A program made the translations under genes and the position numbers. From contig CM070508.1 of the NCBI GenBank assembly GCA_036346375.1, positions 22,574,852 through 22,638,851 on the forward strand: a stretch of 64,000 nt of DNA, given 5' to 3'. The notes beneath the pieces were generated by a model. That model was given only the letters and a program-made list of their open reading frames with translations. It searched no databases and was not told the origin of the DNA. Source of the DNA: Guadua angustifolia. Lineage: Eukaryota; Streptophyta; Magnoliopsida; Poales; Poaceae. Within the stretch, counting starts at the first letter, position 1. Each line of letters opens with the position of its first letter. This document shows positions 45,333 through 58,494 of the stretch, in pieces.

Positions 45333-45502
45333 AGTAGATAGCTTCTTCCTACACATAATCTGTCTTGGTTCTCGTGCTAGAGTCGACTCTAGATTAAGAG
45401 ACGGCTCAACTCTCTATACGCACCCTCTCTCATCCACATCATTTTTTATCCTACGTGGCAAAGCTTAGAGACTGCTGACATGTATCATTGTACATGCTCT
45501 CA

Positions 45503-46425
45503 TGGGCTCTGGTGCCGATGACGCAAGTGGCGGCGACTCGAGGACGACCTGGAGTAGACAGGGTGTAAGACTGGTGAAACCAGATGAGGGCCGACGACGA
45601 TGCAACATGAGGATGGACGACATTGAGCTCTGTGATGGCGGCCGAATCTGGTAGATGACACATAGAAGAGAAGGTTGATCCCCGCTAGATTCGGTTGGCA
45701 CCAGGAGGTGAGACTGGCAGTGCTCAATCCGCTAAGCTATAGGTTGGATCCTCGACAACGCTCGTTGTTGTTATTACACGCCGCTGAAAGATGAGAGACA
45801 GGGACAACGCCACCACATCAAAGTGTCATCGTCCTTTGCTAGCTTGTAGGCGGTAACTAGCGAGGTCATGACCGGTGGCATTCATGGCAATGCAGAGACC
45901 GACGGGCACCTTGAGCCAGGTGTGCTGTTTCGAAAGAGTGGTAGTCGGAGAGTGTTGGAGATTATTCATGAATAAGTTTGCATGTACTTTGCATGGTCCT
46001 CTCCTCAAATGTGAGCGCACATTGTGCGTGCGTTAGTTTGTTGCTTAGTTTGGGATAGAGTTGATTAGTTGAGTTTGTTAGGATTGGTTAGTTAGTTAGT
46101 TGCATGTAAAGTGCAATGTGCAAATGCATGTGGATATCGGCTATGAGATGTGGACGTGCATAGTTAGTTGAGATAAGTGTAACGGACCGTCTATTTTAGA
46201 GGGTGCGTTTAAATACCTCAACAGTTATCCAGGATTTTAGCTGTCGAAAACCAAGTGATATTACCAGACATAAGAACGAAATCCAACTGTTTTATAGAAA
46301 ATTAAGACCTAACAGCCAAAGTTTTACAGAAAGGATGTGGCTTGCACCAGATACAATACAGAAACTCTCACAGGAAAGCTCGAACAATAAACTAAGATCT
46401 AGAACCAAACACAGTCGCCATCTAC
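45503..46425. other. no gene recognised
   Basis: 45500-45950 is GC-rich with only short frames. 45943-46200 is an AT-rich stretch with GTTAGTT repeats (46080-46105). 46200-46425 may be a fragment of a DNA transposon (starts GGGTGCGTTTAAATACC), interrupted by the solo LTR that follows. No protein similarity is recognised. Confidence 0.35.
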
Positions 46426-46430
46426 GATCT

Positions 46431-48083
46431 TGAAAGGATCAAGTTGGCTTAGGGAGGGTGAATAGGCAACTTTTAAAATTTTAAGTTTAAGAATCAATCT
46501 TTAGCACTAGTTAAAATGAATTCTAAGTGCTCAAATACTGATGAGCCAAGATATTCTACAAGTAAGCAAACTACCACAAAAATAACAAGAACTAACACAA
46601 TTGAAAGTAAAGTTCAACAGCAAAAAATAAATGGAGAAATGTAAAAACTGAAAGTAAAAGGGGAGATACAAAGAATTTTTTCTATGGTTCAGAGACAAAC
46701 TCCTACTTCTACGTTAAAGCACTTCCTACGAAGTATTGCTCCCCCAAAGCTAGTCACAATAGCTTTGGCTTTCACTAGGGTGACTCTTTCACCACTCCGG
46801 TGAGGTGAATCCCAATCTCTCACAGCAATGGTAGCCTTCCACAATCCCTTTTGGATAGGTCGCACCAAATACTTCCTCCAAGCTATCTAGAAATACTTAT
46901 TTCCAAGAGTAATAGACTATCCACAAGTCCTATCCCTTGGTTCACTAGCACAGCACTAACTAGACTAAGCTTGGAGCAAGAACACTTAGGAATTTGGATT
47001 TTGAGTTTTAGAGATGAAGCATGGCCTCCTTGATGGCTTAAAAGCTCTAAGGTGCTGAAATATCAAGGAGATGAAAATTCTTACTAAGGAATATTCTGGA
47101 GGAGCTTTTATAACCATTTAAGCAGGAGCTAACCATTACAACTGCCACAGTAGCCGTTGGACATATCAGACTGTTAAAAACAGGCTAAGCTCAACTGCCC
47201 CGAACTTAGATTGATTAAGCTTCACAAACTACTCTGTGTACACTGGACCAAAAATTCAGATTCGAGTATTTGCACCGGACTAAGCTAGCTAGGTCTGTTG
47301 CACATAGGCTTTGGAAAGAGATTGAGTCTAGTGTGAAAATTGATATTTGCACGTTTGCGCCAGACCGAATTTGTTTGGTCTGCCGTAGAAGGAATATCTG
47401 AAAGACTTGGTCCGGTGGACTTTTGGACTACAAGAGATAAATAACCGAGAAATACGTATTTGCGCCGGACTAAGAAAAAGGTCGGTCCAGCGTAAACATG
47501 AATTAGCGCCGGACTTGATTTTGTGTTAGCGGAAGATGATCCGGTGTAAATGACATACACTCGGTTTGATTCTTGAAAGATTTGCTTTCAGCGCCGGATT
47601 GAAAAAGAATGGTCCGGCGTAGACTTAGTTTGCGGCGGATTGATTTTCAGAGTAGACCAGGTTGGCCCGGCGTGAATGGGATTTAGTGAAGAGAACGCCG
47701 GACTAAGGAATAGAATGAATATTATAGGTCCGGTGTGAATGGAAAACTATCTGATTGGTGTAGGATTGACTTTGATGGGGAAATTTCTTTGAAATAACCT
47801 TGACTCCAAGCAATATAATTAACTTAGCCCATGAACCAAGGTTTCAACTTATGCATGGTCCCTGTTTATAATACGAAAAATCTAAAGCTACCATAGCTAC
47901 TTGGCTTGAATTATCTCCCAAACCAAAACTAGTAACAAGGGTTCTTAATCTTAACCTTTTTGCTTATGCCTTCTTAGACACCAACTCAAGAATCCTCATC
48001 ACCAAGTGGCCATTGTCTTGATCATCAACACCAAAACACCATAATCATATTTAGTTGAAAATTAAGGGCTATAGATGCTTTCA
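46431..48083 (-). mobile_element. solo LTR, copia-type, perfect TSD GATCT
   Basis: On the minus strand it starts TGAAAGCATCTATAGCCC at 48083 and ends AACTTGATCCTTTCA at 46431, flanked by GATCT at 46426-46430 and 48084-48088. The end (GCCTATTCACCCTCCCT...) is the SIRE-type LTR end also seen in the big copia element. There is a TATA-like GGTTATAAAAGC near 47105-47116 (minus). Seven or so GCCGGACT...GTCCGGCG pairs fill 47280-47750. Confidence 0.92.
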
Positions 48084-48117
48084 GATCTCCTGGAAGTCGC
48101 TGGCTTCTTAGAAATCT

Positions 48118-49778
48118 AAAAAGGGGGGTAGGAAGCAAGGGTGAGTACACAACAATACTCAACAAGCTACACAAGAGATTCTGAATATTACATGCAAGGA
48201 ATAACAAGGGTTAACATAGGGTTTAGGTATTGTGGATGCATGTTTTAAAAAATAGTTTTAGTTACATTTGAAACACAAACCAATAACCAGGTAATATCAA
48301 GGGGTTTTTACAACATTCAGCTTTACGACAAGTTCCAAAATTGGAAAAACAACATTCAACTTTACGACAAGTTGCAAAATTGGAAAACTACTTGAGCTCA
48401 GTTATGGGTATCACCCCAGATTAACTCAGCTTCATTAACCAGAAGTACAATGTATCCGAATACTATCCAGATTACTCTACAGAGCTGCTCAACTTTACCC
48501 ACAAGATATCTAGGTCGTTAGTGCCACGTGATTGACATGCAACTTAAATGCATGCGGCCGAACCGAGATGATCATATCCTTTTGTTGGACTTCACCTCTT
48601 TAGTCCCTACCTAGTAGGTTTCGAGGATCCACAGTCCTCAGGACCCATTGACCATAGTGGGAGACGTGATCTGGTTATTGTGGATACTTACTATTGTGAG
48701 AACTGGCGAATGGCTTCCCCATTCCTGTTCCACCCCGGTTGCTTTACGATCCATTCTTCTCATAAGAATGGTAGCTGCTCCTATAGGTATCCCAAGAGGA
48801 AGTATAAGGTACTGAGCTTTGTTGGAACAGGTCAATAGGGCTGACCGGTTCAACTTGTGGTTAAGCGAGGACTGAACTTATTTACTTTTCTCAAGGAATC
48901 GGTCCTTAAGTGCCTGAGACTCAGCCAATTACATACCACAAGCCATGGTACCTACTGTACCAATCGCCGAACCATACCTTGGCTTTGTCATCGGTCAGGG
49001 GTCGGGCCAACCTCCACCTTATATGGGTAGCCCAACATTGTCCCCCTAACTGTAGCAATTTTTGAAAAGCACACCGAGCCACCACTCGGAGATTTTTAAA
49101 TAAAAGAGCTAGAGTGAAAAACTATTAACAGCTAATCTACGGCAGTTCAATAATTATAGTCTAAAGTTAAAAGGGGATTAAGGCTTAACAACAAGCTTAA
49201 CAAGGGGCGGATTATACTAATTATGTCATTCCAAATTATCTTGTTTTTAGTTTTCCAAGATACTAAAAATAATGCGATAAGAAGATACATATTACTATAT
49301 TAAAACATGGGTTCAAGATGTTTAAGGGTGTGGCTTGCCTTGCGAGGTTGAGGGATCTCCTAACTGGTAGAAGCTAAAGTCTTGACCGGTCCCAGATGGC
49401 TCCTGCTCTTGGTACTGCTTTGGGTACTGCTCCTGGTACTACTCCAATGTCGAATCTAGCACGAAAAAACAAACCCAATAAAATAAACACAAAAAGATAA
49501 CAAAAGGAAAAGAAAATAGAAAATAAATCGGAGAGGAGGGCCAGAAATGGGGTGGAAGGATATTTTGGGGATTTTGGGAATTTTGGAGGCTTTGTTTGGC
49601 AGAATGGAGGCTGTTTTTGGACTTAGTGGCTTGAACTGGTTAAGAATAGGTATTTTTGGACTTTTGAGAATTTTTGTATTTTTTCTAAATTTTTTTGGAA
49701 ATTTTCTAAATTGTTTTGGAATTTTTCTAAATTGCGCCACGGGTTTGGTACATATCACAGTCATAACCACGGGTTTGG
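48118..49778 (-). mobile_element. fragment of a diverged Tekay-type gypsy LTR
   Basis: Read on the minus strand, the layout matches element LTRs: ACTCACCC near 48140, a cluster near 48600-49060 comparable to 59330-59560, and an AT-rich part near 49450. Similarity to element 2's LTR is partial and in the same order. Both ends are truncated. A PPT-like AAAAAGGGGGGTAGG at 48118-48132 points the other way and is probably coincidental. The glycine/phenylalanine-rich frames at 49456-49906 are not convincing genes. Confidence 0.5.
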
Positions 49779-52774
49779 ACGCTAGTGCATTGGTACATAT
49801 CACAGTCATAACCAACGCAATAATAAGTACTTTAATTAAATACTCAACTAGTTGGTCGACCTTATGGTCAAGTTACAAAGATCGCCTCAGGCTTAAGACT
49901 TATTAAATATTCAAATGCAATGAAATAAAATAAACTCGTGGCGCCAACCAATTTGCCACAGAACCGATCGGGCTCGCTCCTAGTTTGTCGGCTCCTCCGA
50001 TACTCCTCCTCTGGCGTGGTTTGCTTCTTCTTCAAGCTGAAGTTGTGTTGTTGTGGGGTGAGTACTTTGAGCACTCAAAGAAGTCATGCATGTAATGCAA
50101 TTCTAATATTCTACATGCGTGGCTTAGTACAAAGGATAGGCTATGGTTCATGTGCAAGACAAACATTTCAAATAAACAATAATAGATTGCAAAGCAAAGA
50201 AACAAGAGTAGGAATAGTAGCTTTCACAAGCATTTCAATTGTAATTCATTTTTCCATCCTAAGTCAAATTCATCATCACCAACCCAAGCATTTTCCATCA
50301 ACAATTCATTTTATGAAAATCTAACCCTTGATCAGAATCACCGAAGCGATGCTCAATACCGTGAGCACGGCTATTGAATAGGTTGTACACTCTGCAGAGG
50401 TTATACACTTTACCCACAAGATACAGGTCAAATACCACCAAGGCAAATAACCGAAAGCCTTTCCAAAGTTCCATCTAAACCCAAGATCTTGCCGCTAAGG
50501 TTTCAACTTTGGAGGGATGGTTACCACACCTGTGGCCCCCTCTTGCGCCATGTGAGTTCTCATTCCGCTTCTCCGGCCTCACACCACCACGAGCAAGTAC
50601 CAAAGAATAGATTTCCCGGTTTACTCAGCTAAGCCCGTCCCATTACGGAGCTTGTGGTCAGTATGAGAGACTCAGTTCAAATGCTCGCAAGGTTAAGTCC
50701 TTAGTTGACCGAGGCAAGACTAACCAAGTGTGATCTCAATTATCCAAAACCAATAAAACCAAACACGACCGCCAGCTTGCCACTCTTGGCCCACGTAAAC
50801 AATCTTGCCATTTGCCCCAATCTAAATCATTTTCCCACCCGGTTCTTTACCATTGCACCACGTGCCATCATCAACTCAATAACACATGTCTCATTCACAA
50901 AGCATGTTCAATATCTCATTAAGTCAAGATTCACTTTGGTATTCCAAAATCATGAAATGTCCACGTAAGGGCTAAGCATGCTACTTGGTCTACTCAACCC
51001 ATGTTGGCAAATTATAAAAGTCCAACTATTAATCCATATCCTAGGGTGACAAAAGATTCATGGCCTACAATTATATATGACAAGGTGGCATACAAACAAC
51101 TTAGGCATTTAACTAATCCCAAAACTTATTCAAAATCATTTCTATCAAATTAGCTTGCAATAGTTTAAATCAAAATAATTTGCTCTAATAGGTCCAACAT
51201 GATCAAACACAACTTGCCTTCAAAAAGTACTGATTTCGGCTCTGAGCTTGCTCTCGGTCGAACCTCTCCTCGAAACCTTCGGCACTTCAACGCTCACGCA
51301 TAACGTAAACACAAACAATAAAATAAATAAACAGTAGGCAAACAGTGCTCAAAAATTCAATTAAAATTCATAAACAGAAAGATCACAATTTTACAAATTT
51401 ATAGAAATTGGAATCACTCAAATCGGAGTTAAAACGCAAAAGTTATAAGCATTTGAAGTTTCAAAATATATTTAAAATCAATATACCGAATTAAATAAAT
51501 ATTTTCTTTTTCGAAAATCAATTATTGCGTCATCTCGTGACACGTGTCGCCACCAGAGAGTGACACGTGGCCTGCCGACGCCACCGACCGGCTCCGTGAT
51601 GACGCCAAGATGACGTCATCGTGACGTCGGCAAGACGACTCGGCTATCTCTCGACAAGTGGGTCCCACCGTGACGTCGCGGTGACGCCACACGACGGTGC
51701 GTCGCGGCCGACGGAGTGGGCCCGTCTTTGTCGGCGTCTCATCGCGCCGATGCTCGTGGCGATCGACATGCGGGCCTGCCTTGTCAGCGACTCATGCGCA
51801 CAGTGAACGTGCGGTGAGACTGACATGTGGGTCCGCCTTGTCAGCGTCACGTGCACAGTGATCGGTGCCGTGGCACGACGGTGGCCCTCGGATTTGCATC
51901 TAACGGTGGAGATTAGAAGATGGGCTTTACTGTTTTGGGGCGACGTGGCGGAATCCGGGTCGTTGATTGGAGATCGGACGGCTGTGGAAGCTCGACTCGG
52001 CGGCGATGGTGCGGCGGCTCTGCTTCACCGGAGACGAAGACGACGACGTGCGGCGCGGCGTTTCCGTGGTCCTCCGGCGACGTGCGGTGATGCTCCCGAC
52101 GCGGCGCGACGAGGTGAGTTCGAGGGTGGCACGGGCGACGGCGGAGAGTGACCGGCGGCGTTGAAACGGCTCGAAGAAGTGCGGCGGATGGCTAGAAGAC
52201 TTCGGCGAGCTCGTGCGGCGAGGCGGCGGCGTCTCGGGCGATGGGAAGTGTACGGCAGGGTGCGGCGCAAACCGAGGAACACGGGAGGGGTGGCGGCGCA
52301 TTAAATAGGGGCTCTTGGCGTCCGTGCTATGTAAATTCGGAGGAGTCCGTGGCGGCATGAGTCCGTGAGGAATAGGGGTGGGTGACGTGGCACATCGTGA
52401 GCCGTCGGATGAAGATCGAACGGCCACGGCGCTAGGGTTTTCCGAAACGGGCCGCACAGTACTCGGCCCAATACTATTCATCCGGATTTTTAATTCTTTT
52501 TCAATTAAAAATATTTCCCGAAAATAAAATAATTTGTTTGGGGTATTAAAAATATCAGAAAAATTCTGAAAAAATTCTCATAAATATTTTAAGACATTTG
52601 TGACTTAAATAAAATATTTTCAACAAAACTTTATCTTAACTTTTCCATTATTTAATTAATTTGCTAAATGGTTTAATTCAAAATAAATTCAAATAATTCC
52701 AAATAAATCCAAATAAATTCCAGAAATTCAAAATACCACTAAAATGCAAGAAAAGCAAAAATTGGGATGTTACA
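49779..52774 (-). repeat. 3' LTR of element 2, 3' end truncated
   Basis: It starts (minus strand) TGTAACATCCCAATTTTTGC at 52774 and aligns with 58579-61534. Near 49779 only GACGCTAGTGCA of the terminal ~80 bp remains; a second copy of GGTACATATCACAGTCATAA lies just outside at 49747, so the junction is rearranged. Confidence 0.9.
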
Positions 52775-52869
52775 AACCTCCCCCCCTTAACGGAATCTCG
52801 ACCGAGATCTGTAATGACTAAGGAATAGGTTGGGAATTCCTTCTTGAGGTCTTCTTCACGCTCCTAGGT

Positions 52870-55800
52870 TGCTTCGCTCTCGAATGGTTACTCCATCGAA
52901 CTCAGAGAAGCGGTCGATTTATTTCGTTTCTCGATCCATCGATCCAAGATCTTCACGGGTACTCTTTATAAGTCAAATCCTCCTGCAATCTAACCGACTC
53001 TAATTCAAGATCCGCTCTTCCGCACTCGGAGACATTTCTTTAATTGTGACACATGGAACACATCATGCACACCTGCTAGAGACTGCGGTAACTTCAGCTG
53101 ATACGCTACTTCGCCTCTACGACTTAGGATCTTGAACGGACCAACATATCTTGGTGCTAACTTCCCTTTAGTGTGAAACCTCTCAACTCCTTTGAGTGGG
53201 GTAACTCTGAGATACACAAAATCTTCAGGCTCAAAGCTCAAATCCCTGCGGCGATTATCGGCATAACTCTTCTGTCTTGATTGCGCAATTTTCAATCGTT
53301 CTCGATCATGGCTACCGCTTCTTGACTTCTCAAGAATGTCCGCCCAAACATATGACGTTCTCGGCCTCATTCCATTCAACGGCGTTCGACAGTGGTCTTC
53401 CATATAGCGCTTCAAATGGCGACATCTCGCAAACTTACTCGTAGTCTGTTGTTATAGCTAAACTTCGGCATATGGCAAACACTTATCCCACGGTTGTATA
53501 AGCCAATGCACATGCCCTCAACATGTCCTCCAAGATGTCGATTAACTCTTTCCGCTTGCCCATACATGCATGGGTGATATGCGATCTTGAAGTTCAGCGG
53601 GTTCCTAGGGCCTCATGCAACTTATCCCAAAATCTTGAGGTAAACGGGTACCTCCGTCTGATACAATTTTCTTGAACTCCATGCGGACACACAATTCTTG
53701 ACATATACAAATCCGCTAAGCGGTCCCCGAGTAGGTAGTTTTCACGGTATGAAGTGGGCGACCTTGGTCAACCGGTCCACTATAACCCATATGGAGTCAT
53801 ACCGTGCGGGTCCTCAGAGACCAAGAATAAAGTCCATTCCGATTTCCTCCCATTTCCACTCGGTATCTTGATGGTCAGAGTAACCTCGCGGCCTTTGATG
53901 CATTGCTTTGACTCTTTGGCATATGTCGACAACGCAACATGCTCTGCAACTTCACGCTTCATGCTTGGCCACCAAAATCTTTCCTTCAGGTCTTGGTACA
54001 TCTTAGCGCTTCCCGGATGAATCGAGTACTTGGAGTCATGAGCTTCCTCCAGAATCAGCTGTTTCAGTTTCTTCTTGTGCGGTACGCAAATGCGCTTCTT
54101 GATCCATAATGTACCTTGCTCATCTAGCTTGAAATCCTTTGCCTTGCCTTCCTCCATTTTCAACTTAATCCTCTGAACCTTGACATCGTCCTTCTGTCCT
54201 TCCCGGATCTGATCTTCCAGGGTAGGCTTCACTTCTAAAGCGGCTATAAATCCTTTAGGCACAACTTCCAGCTTCAGCTTCTGAAATTCCTTGCATAACT
54301 CAACTCGACTTGCTTCCACCAACATGTTCACCGAATGGCTTTTTCGCTTAAAGCATCGGCCACCACGTTGGCTTTCCTGTGGTGATAATGAATCCCAGAT
54401 TGTAATCCTTAATTAGTTCCAACCATCTTCTCGCCTCATGTTCAGTCCGATTGTGTAAATATATATTTAAGACTCTTATGGTCGGTGTACACCTCACATC
54501 TGCTTCCAATCGATAGTGCCTCCATAACTTCAAAGCATGCACTACTACCGCTAACTCCAAGTCATGTGTGGGTAGTTCTCCTCATGCGGCCTCAATCGCT
54601 TTGACGATACATAACGACCTTTCGCTCGCATTAACACGCATCCTAGTCCTTGGCGCGATGCATCACAAGATATATCAAAACTCGCTTAAATCCGTAGTAC
54701 TAACACTGGCGCCGTTGTCAAACGTTTCTTCAACTCCGAAACTCCGCCACATTCCGCGCCCATGCGAACTTCTTTTCCTTTTTCAACAATTGCGTAAGAG
54801 GTCTCGCAATCGTTGAAAATCCTTCAATAAATCGGCGGTAATAACCGCCATTCCAAGGAAACTACAATTTGAGTCACCGCTTTGGGTGGCTCCCAATGCA
54901 ACTTCTCGCTTCCACCTTACTTGGGTCAATGCGACTCCTTGGCGGTCACCACATGTCCAAGAAATTCCACCTTGTTCTTCCGAAGTCACACTTGCTAAAC
55001 TTAGCTAAAAGTTGTCGCTCTCTTAACCTCTCCGTAACTAGCTTCAGATGCTCGCATGCTTTTCCTGGTCTTGGAGTAAACTAGAATGTCATCTATGAAC
55101 ACAACAACGAACTTATCCGGTATTCCATGAAAACCTTGTTCATCATGTTCATGAAATATGCAGTGCATTTGTCAAACCGAAAGACATAAGCGTGAACTCG
55201 TAATGTCCATATCTTGACGAAAATGTTGTCTTGGCACATCCTCCGATCGAATCTTCATTTGGTGATAACTCGATCGAGGTCAATCTTGGAGAAAACTCGG
55301 CTCCTCTCAAGCTGGTCAAACAGATCATCAATCCCGGTAGCGGATACTTATTCTTTATAGTGACTTCATTCGCTGCTTTCATTAATCCACACACATCCGG
55401 TAACTCCGCCCTTCTTCTTGACAAATAGAACCGGTGCTCCCCATGGCATTTAACTTGGTCTAATAAATCCCTTATCCATTAACTCCTCTATCGCTTCTTC
55501 ATTTCCACTAGCTCATCGGTTGACATCCGATAAGGTCTCTTAGCTATCGGGCCGTGTTCTTGTACTAACTCAATTACAAACTCTATGTCCCTGTCTGGTG
55601 GCATCCTGTAAATCCTCCGAAACACATCCGGTATTCTCGACAACCGGTACGTCTTCTATGCCGACGGCCTTCACACTATTGACCATCAACTGTCCATCCC
55701 GAACGGCAAAGGGCTTGAAACTCTACTTTTCTCCCACAAGGACTCTCGATCGATATGACTCTTCGTCCACGCCTAACACAACCTTGTGCTTAGACAACCA

Positions 55801-57228
55801 ATCCATTCCCAAAATAACATCTAAGGTCCGGGTATCTAACACTACTAAGTTTGCTAGAACTCCATTCCATCTATAAGCAACTTTACCCCGAACATCCTAC
55901 ATCGATCGGAGTTCGATCCCGGATTGTACTAGCAATACATGCCTAAGGTTCACCATTTTCAATCCATTATTCACAGCAAAAATCCGAGATATAAACGAAT
56001 GCGAAGCTCCGTAATCAAATAAATCTATTGCAGTAATCGAGTTGACAAGTAACTTACCCAAGACGACGTCCGATGTATTCTCGCCTTTGCATCGGCGGTG
56101 ACATGATTGACTCGCCTCTTACCACGATCCGAGTGGCGGCTCGCATGTGCAACTCCACGGCTTGCTCTGGCGCAGTGTCTTTGTTGGAGTAGTCCCAAGG
56201 TTGAAGCGAACGGTGTCACTCCTCCTCCCTTCTTAGGACAATAATTTGCAAATGCTCGCTCGTGATGAGATAAAACAACGTTAACTGCCGATCATTGCCC
56301 TCGCACGTTTGCATTCCCAACCGGTGTTGGTGTCGGAAATTTTGTCCGCAGTCTTGGTATCTTGGCGGTGGCGCGTCATCACATTCCTTGGCTGAAATCA
56401 AGAACGGTTTGGTGTAACCTCAACCGCTGCGCCTCTGGCGTGCTCCTGCTTTGTGCCATCTCAAGGCTTCGGTTGTCCTCCGGCTCCTTGCGCTTGTCCT
56501 CCAATATCGGCGCTTTGTTCACTAGCTCTGAAAATCGGGAAAAGTGTGGGTTATGAGTCCCACCGCAGCCTCAATTGATCCTTTCATGAATCGAGACCGC
56601 TGGCCTTATCCGTTGTTACATCCTCAAAAGGAAGGCGTGCGGTGCGTGAACTTATTCAGATACTCGACACCGATTGATTGCCCCGCTTCGATGCCCTAAA
56701 CTCCTCCTTTTTCAGCTCCATTATGCCTTCGGGCACATGGTATCGCCGAAAGCGATCGTGAACTCCTCCTACGGTGATGTCCTGCGGGTGCTCATGAGCG
56801 CAAGAAGAGTTTTCCCACCATTCACCGGTTCCTTCAAGTCGATGAGAGGCATAGAGTACCCTCTCATTTCCTTCACACCGGTAATGTGCAACTTTTCTCT
56901 ATCGCCCTCACCAATCATCGCCTCCAATGGATTGGCATTTTAAAATGTAGGCGGTCGTGTCCTCATGAATTCGACACCTCGAGTGTGGTCTCTGACCGGG
57001 TTGACTGGTTAGCTTGGGCGGCGGCGCAACTTGGGCAATGACTCAGATCTGCTGCATCATGGCATGCATTAACTGGGTGCGTGCAGCAATAAAGGCTCCA
57101 AAGTTCGTGATATCAATGGCGGGCTGGTTGGGGTCCTTGTCCTTCCCCATCAATGTTTCAAATGAGCGAGAACCGCTCCCATTTCCTCCTTGGTTTCTCG
57201 AGTGTTCACCATCTGCCGATTGCTCCAT
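52870..57228 (-). pseudogene. gag-pol of element 2 (many small indels)
   Basis: Gag starts at ATG 57226-57228 (MEQSADGEHSRNQGGNGSGS). The protease region is near 55850-56020 with D-Y-G instead of D-S-G at 56008-56016. RT includes FIDD at 55088-55099 and the NEVTIKNKYPLPG block near 55370. RNase H is at 54348-54600 (MELAVVVHALKLWRHY), the integrase N-terminal zinc region at 53780-54331 (HDSKYSIHPGSAKMYQDLK), and the integrase tail at 53005-53415 (RDLSFEPEDFVYLRVTPLKG). Long open stretches alternate with one- or two-base gaps, so the protein is visible only in pieces. Confidence 0.93.
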
Positions 57229-57828
57229 GGTTTAGAGACGAGAGGAAATAAGAATAGACGAGTAATAGAGTACTTATGCAGGTCAAAGGTGTAACACAAA
57301 ATCCAACTTTATTACTTTATTAATATTTGGGTATGGTTGCTCACAATGCCTAAGGGCCTTGCAACACATACCAATCACTCACAAGCATGAAAGAAGCAAA
57401 TCGAACTAACATTCCGAGTCAAACGCCTAAGGGTGACTCTTATTCCAGACGCGACTCGACGCAGAGTCTCAACCACTAATCCTAACGCCACTCCTCTAGC
57501 CATCCCCACCGAACTTCTGGTGGATACACCCGCGGTGTCTTTGGTGCGGTACAAACCTATCCCAACGATCCTCCATTTGGATGCGCCTCCGACATGCCTC
57601 AACCTCCACTGGCTCTCGCTGACCTCCACAGGCTCGGGCTTCACTTCCACTTGCTCCGACTTCACTTCCACTCGGCTCGCGCTGCGGCTCTGCTTGTGGC
57701 TCCTCCGGGTTCAGGTGGTCGTAGCTCCAAAGCTCGGCTCCGCTCGTCCGTCACAAATACTGTCTCCAGCTTCCCCAATCCTCTGGATAGAGTGGGCCAA
57801 GTACTCACAAGTCTGCAACAGATGAGCC

Positions 57829-58290
57829 CTAAGTCTGTGTGAACTCGCCACGAGACCTCTCGCAGCCTCGAACCATCTCGCCGATAGCATCCTCTTGAGC
57901 GATAACATATCTGGCCAGGTGGGTGATCGTGGCATCCTCCTCCTCTATGGGCTCTCGGTTGTAGCGAGTGTCTCTACGTGGGTGGTGACGAAACACTGTG
58001 CCATCCAACTCCCTGAGGTAAGTACGAGCAATCTGCCTCATCGCCAGACGCGATGTCTCCCGAATCCCAGCGTCAAATGACAACCTCCTGGCAGTGATAC
58101 GGATACGACGGCTCGCCCTTGCCCTATCCCGAGCGTAGACCGTGATAGTGACATCCTGCAATATTCACCCCGCCCGATCCACGAGAGTCCTCGGAGATCG
58201 GCTGTCATATCCTCCAAGCGGTGCAGATCATACGCCAAAGCTCATGGCGCACCCTCCAAAGGCGCCACCAAAAGAGTGGATCATCCTCAT
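57829..58290 (-). pseudogene. leader ORF (ORF0) of element 2
   Basis: It starts at ATG 58288-58290 (MRMIHSFG) as in element 1. After frame breaks the main stretch is 57829-58161: VTITVYARDRARASRRIRIT, RLAMRQIARTYLRELDG and ATITHLARYVIAQEDAIGEM. The base before the ATG context reads TTTGGCG where element 1 has TTTGGCAG, that is, one A fewer. No domain is recognised. Confidence 0.55.
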
Positions 58291-58477
58291 CGCCAAAGGA
58301 CACTCACGTGAAACTCAGATATTTTAATCAAAGCGAATATGTGTTGAATTCAGCAAGGGTATGAAAGAAGAGAAGGGTAAGTCGAGATTGCATTATCATC
58401 TTGGCACATTTTAGCTTTTAGAAAATAGTTTTATCCTCACTACGACCATTCTAACTAAGGGCAGCCCTACATCAAGA

Positions 58478-58490
58478 TGGCTCGATACCA
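58478..58490 (-). other. primer-binding site of element 2
   Basis: TGGTATCGAGCCA on the minus strand, four bases after the LTR end, is identical to the PBS of element 1. Confidence 0.9.
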
Positions 58491-58494
58491 CCTC

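Larger units (their letters stand above)
32921..45499. mobile_element. small MITE split by the CACTA element
   Basis: The left piece 32921-33029 starts GGGCATGTACAATGG. The right piece 45333-45499 ends CATTGTACATGCTC, its inverted partner. Rejoined it is about 270 bp, with TCA at 32918-32920 and 45500-45502 as a possible 3-bp duplication (PIF/Harbinger style). It contains a repeat pair (CAATGGTATAGACA at 32931 and 33002). Confidence 0.7.

Noticed and set aside
45640..45770. Minus-strand TAGCTTAGCGGATTGAGC resembles a tRNA or SINE A box.
   Set aside because: No convincing B box, tail or target duplication; too degenerate to call.
49456..49906. 119-codon frames on both strands rich in Phe/Lys or Leu/Phe/Gly.
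   Set aside because: Low-complexity AT-rich LTR-type sequence (repeated GAATTTT/TTTTGGA strings); no conserved motifs.
51825..52481. GC-rich overlapping frames near the start of element 2's LTRs (also 60265-61077).
   Set aside because: Same non-coding LTR region in two copies; frames differ between copies because of indels.
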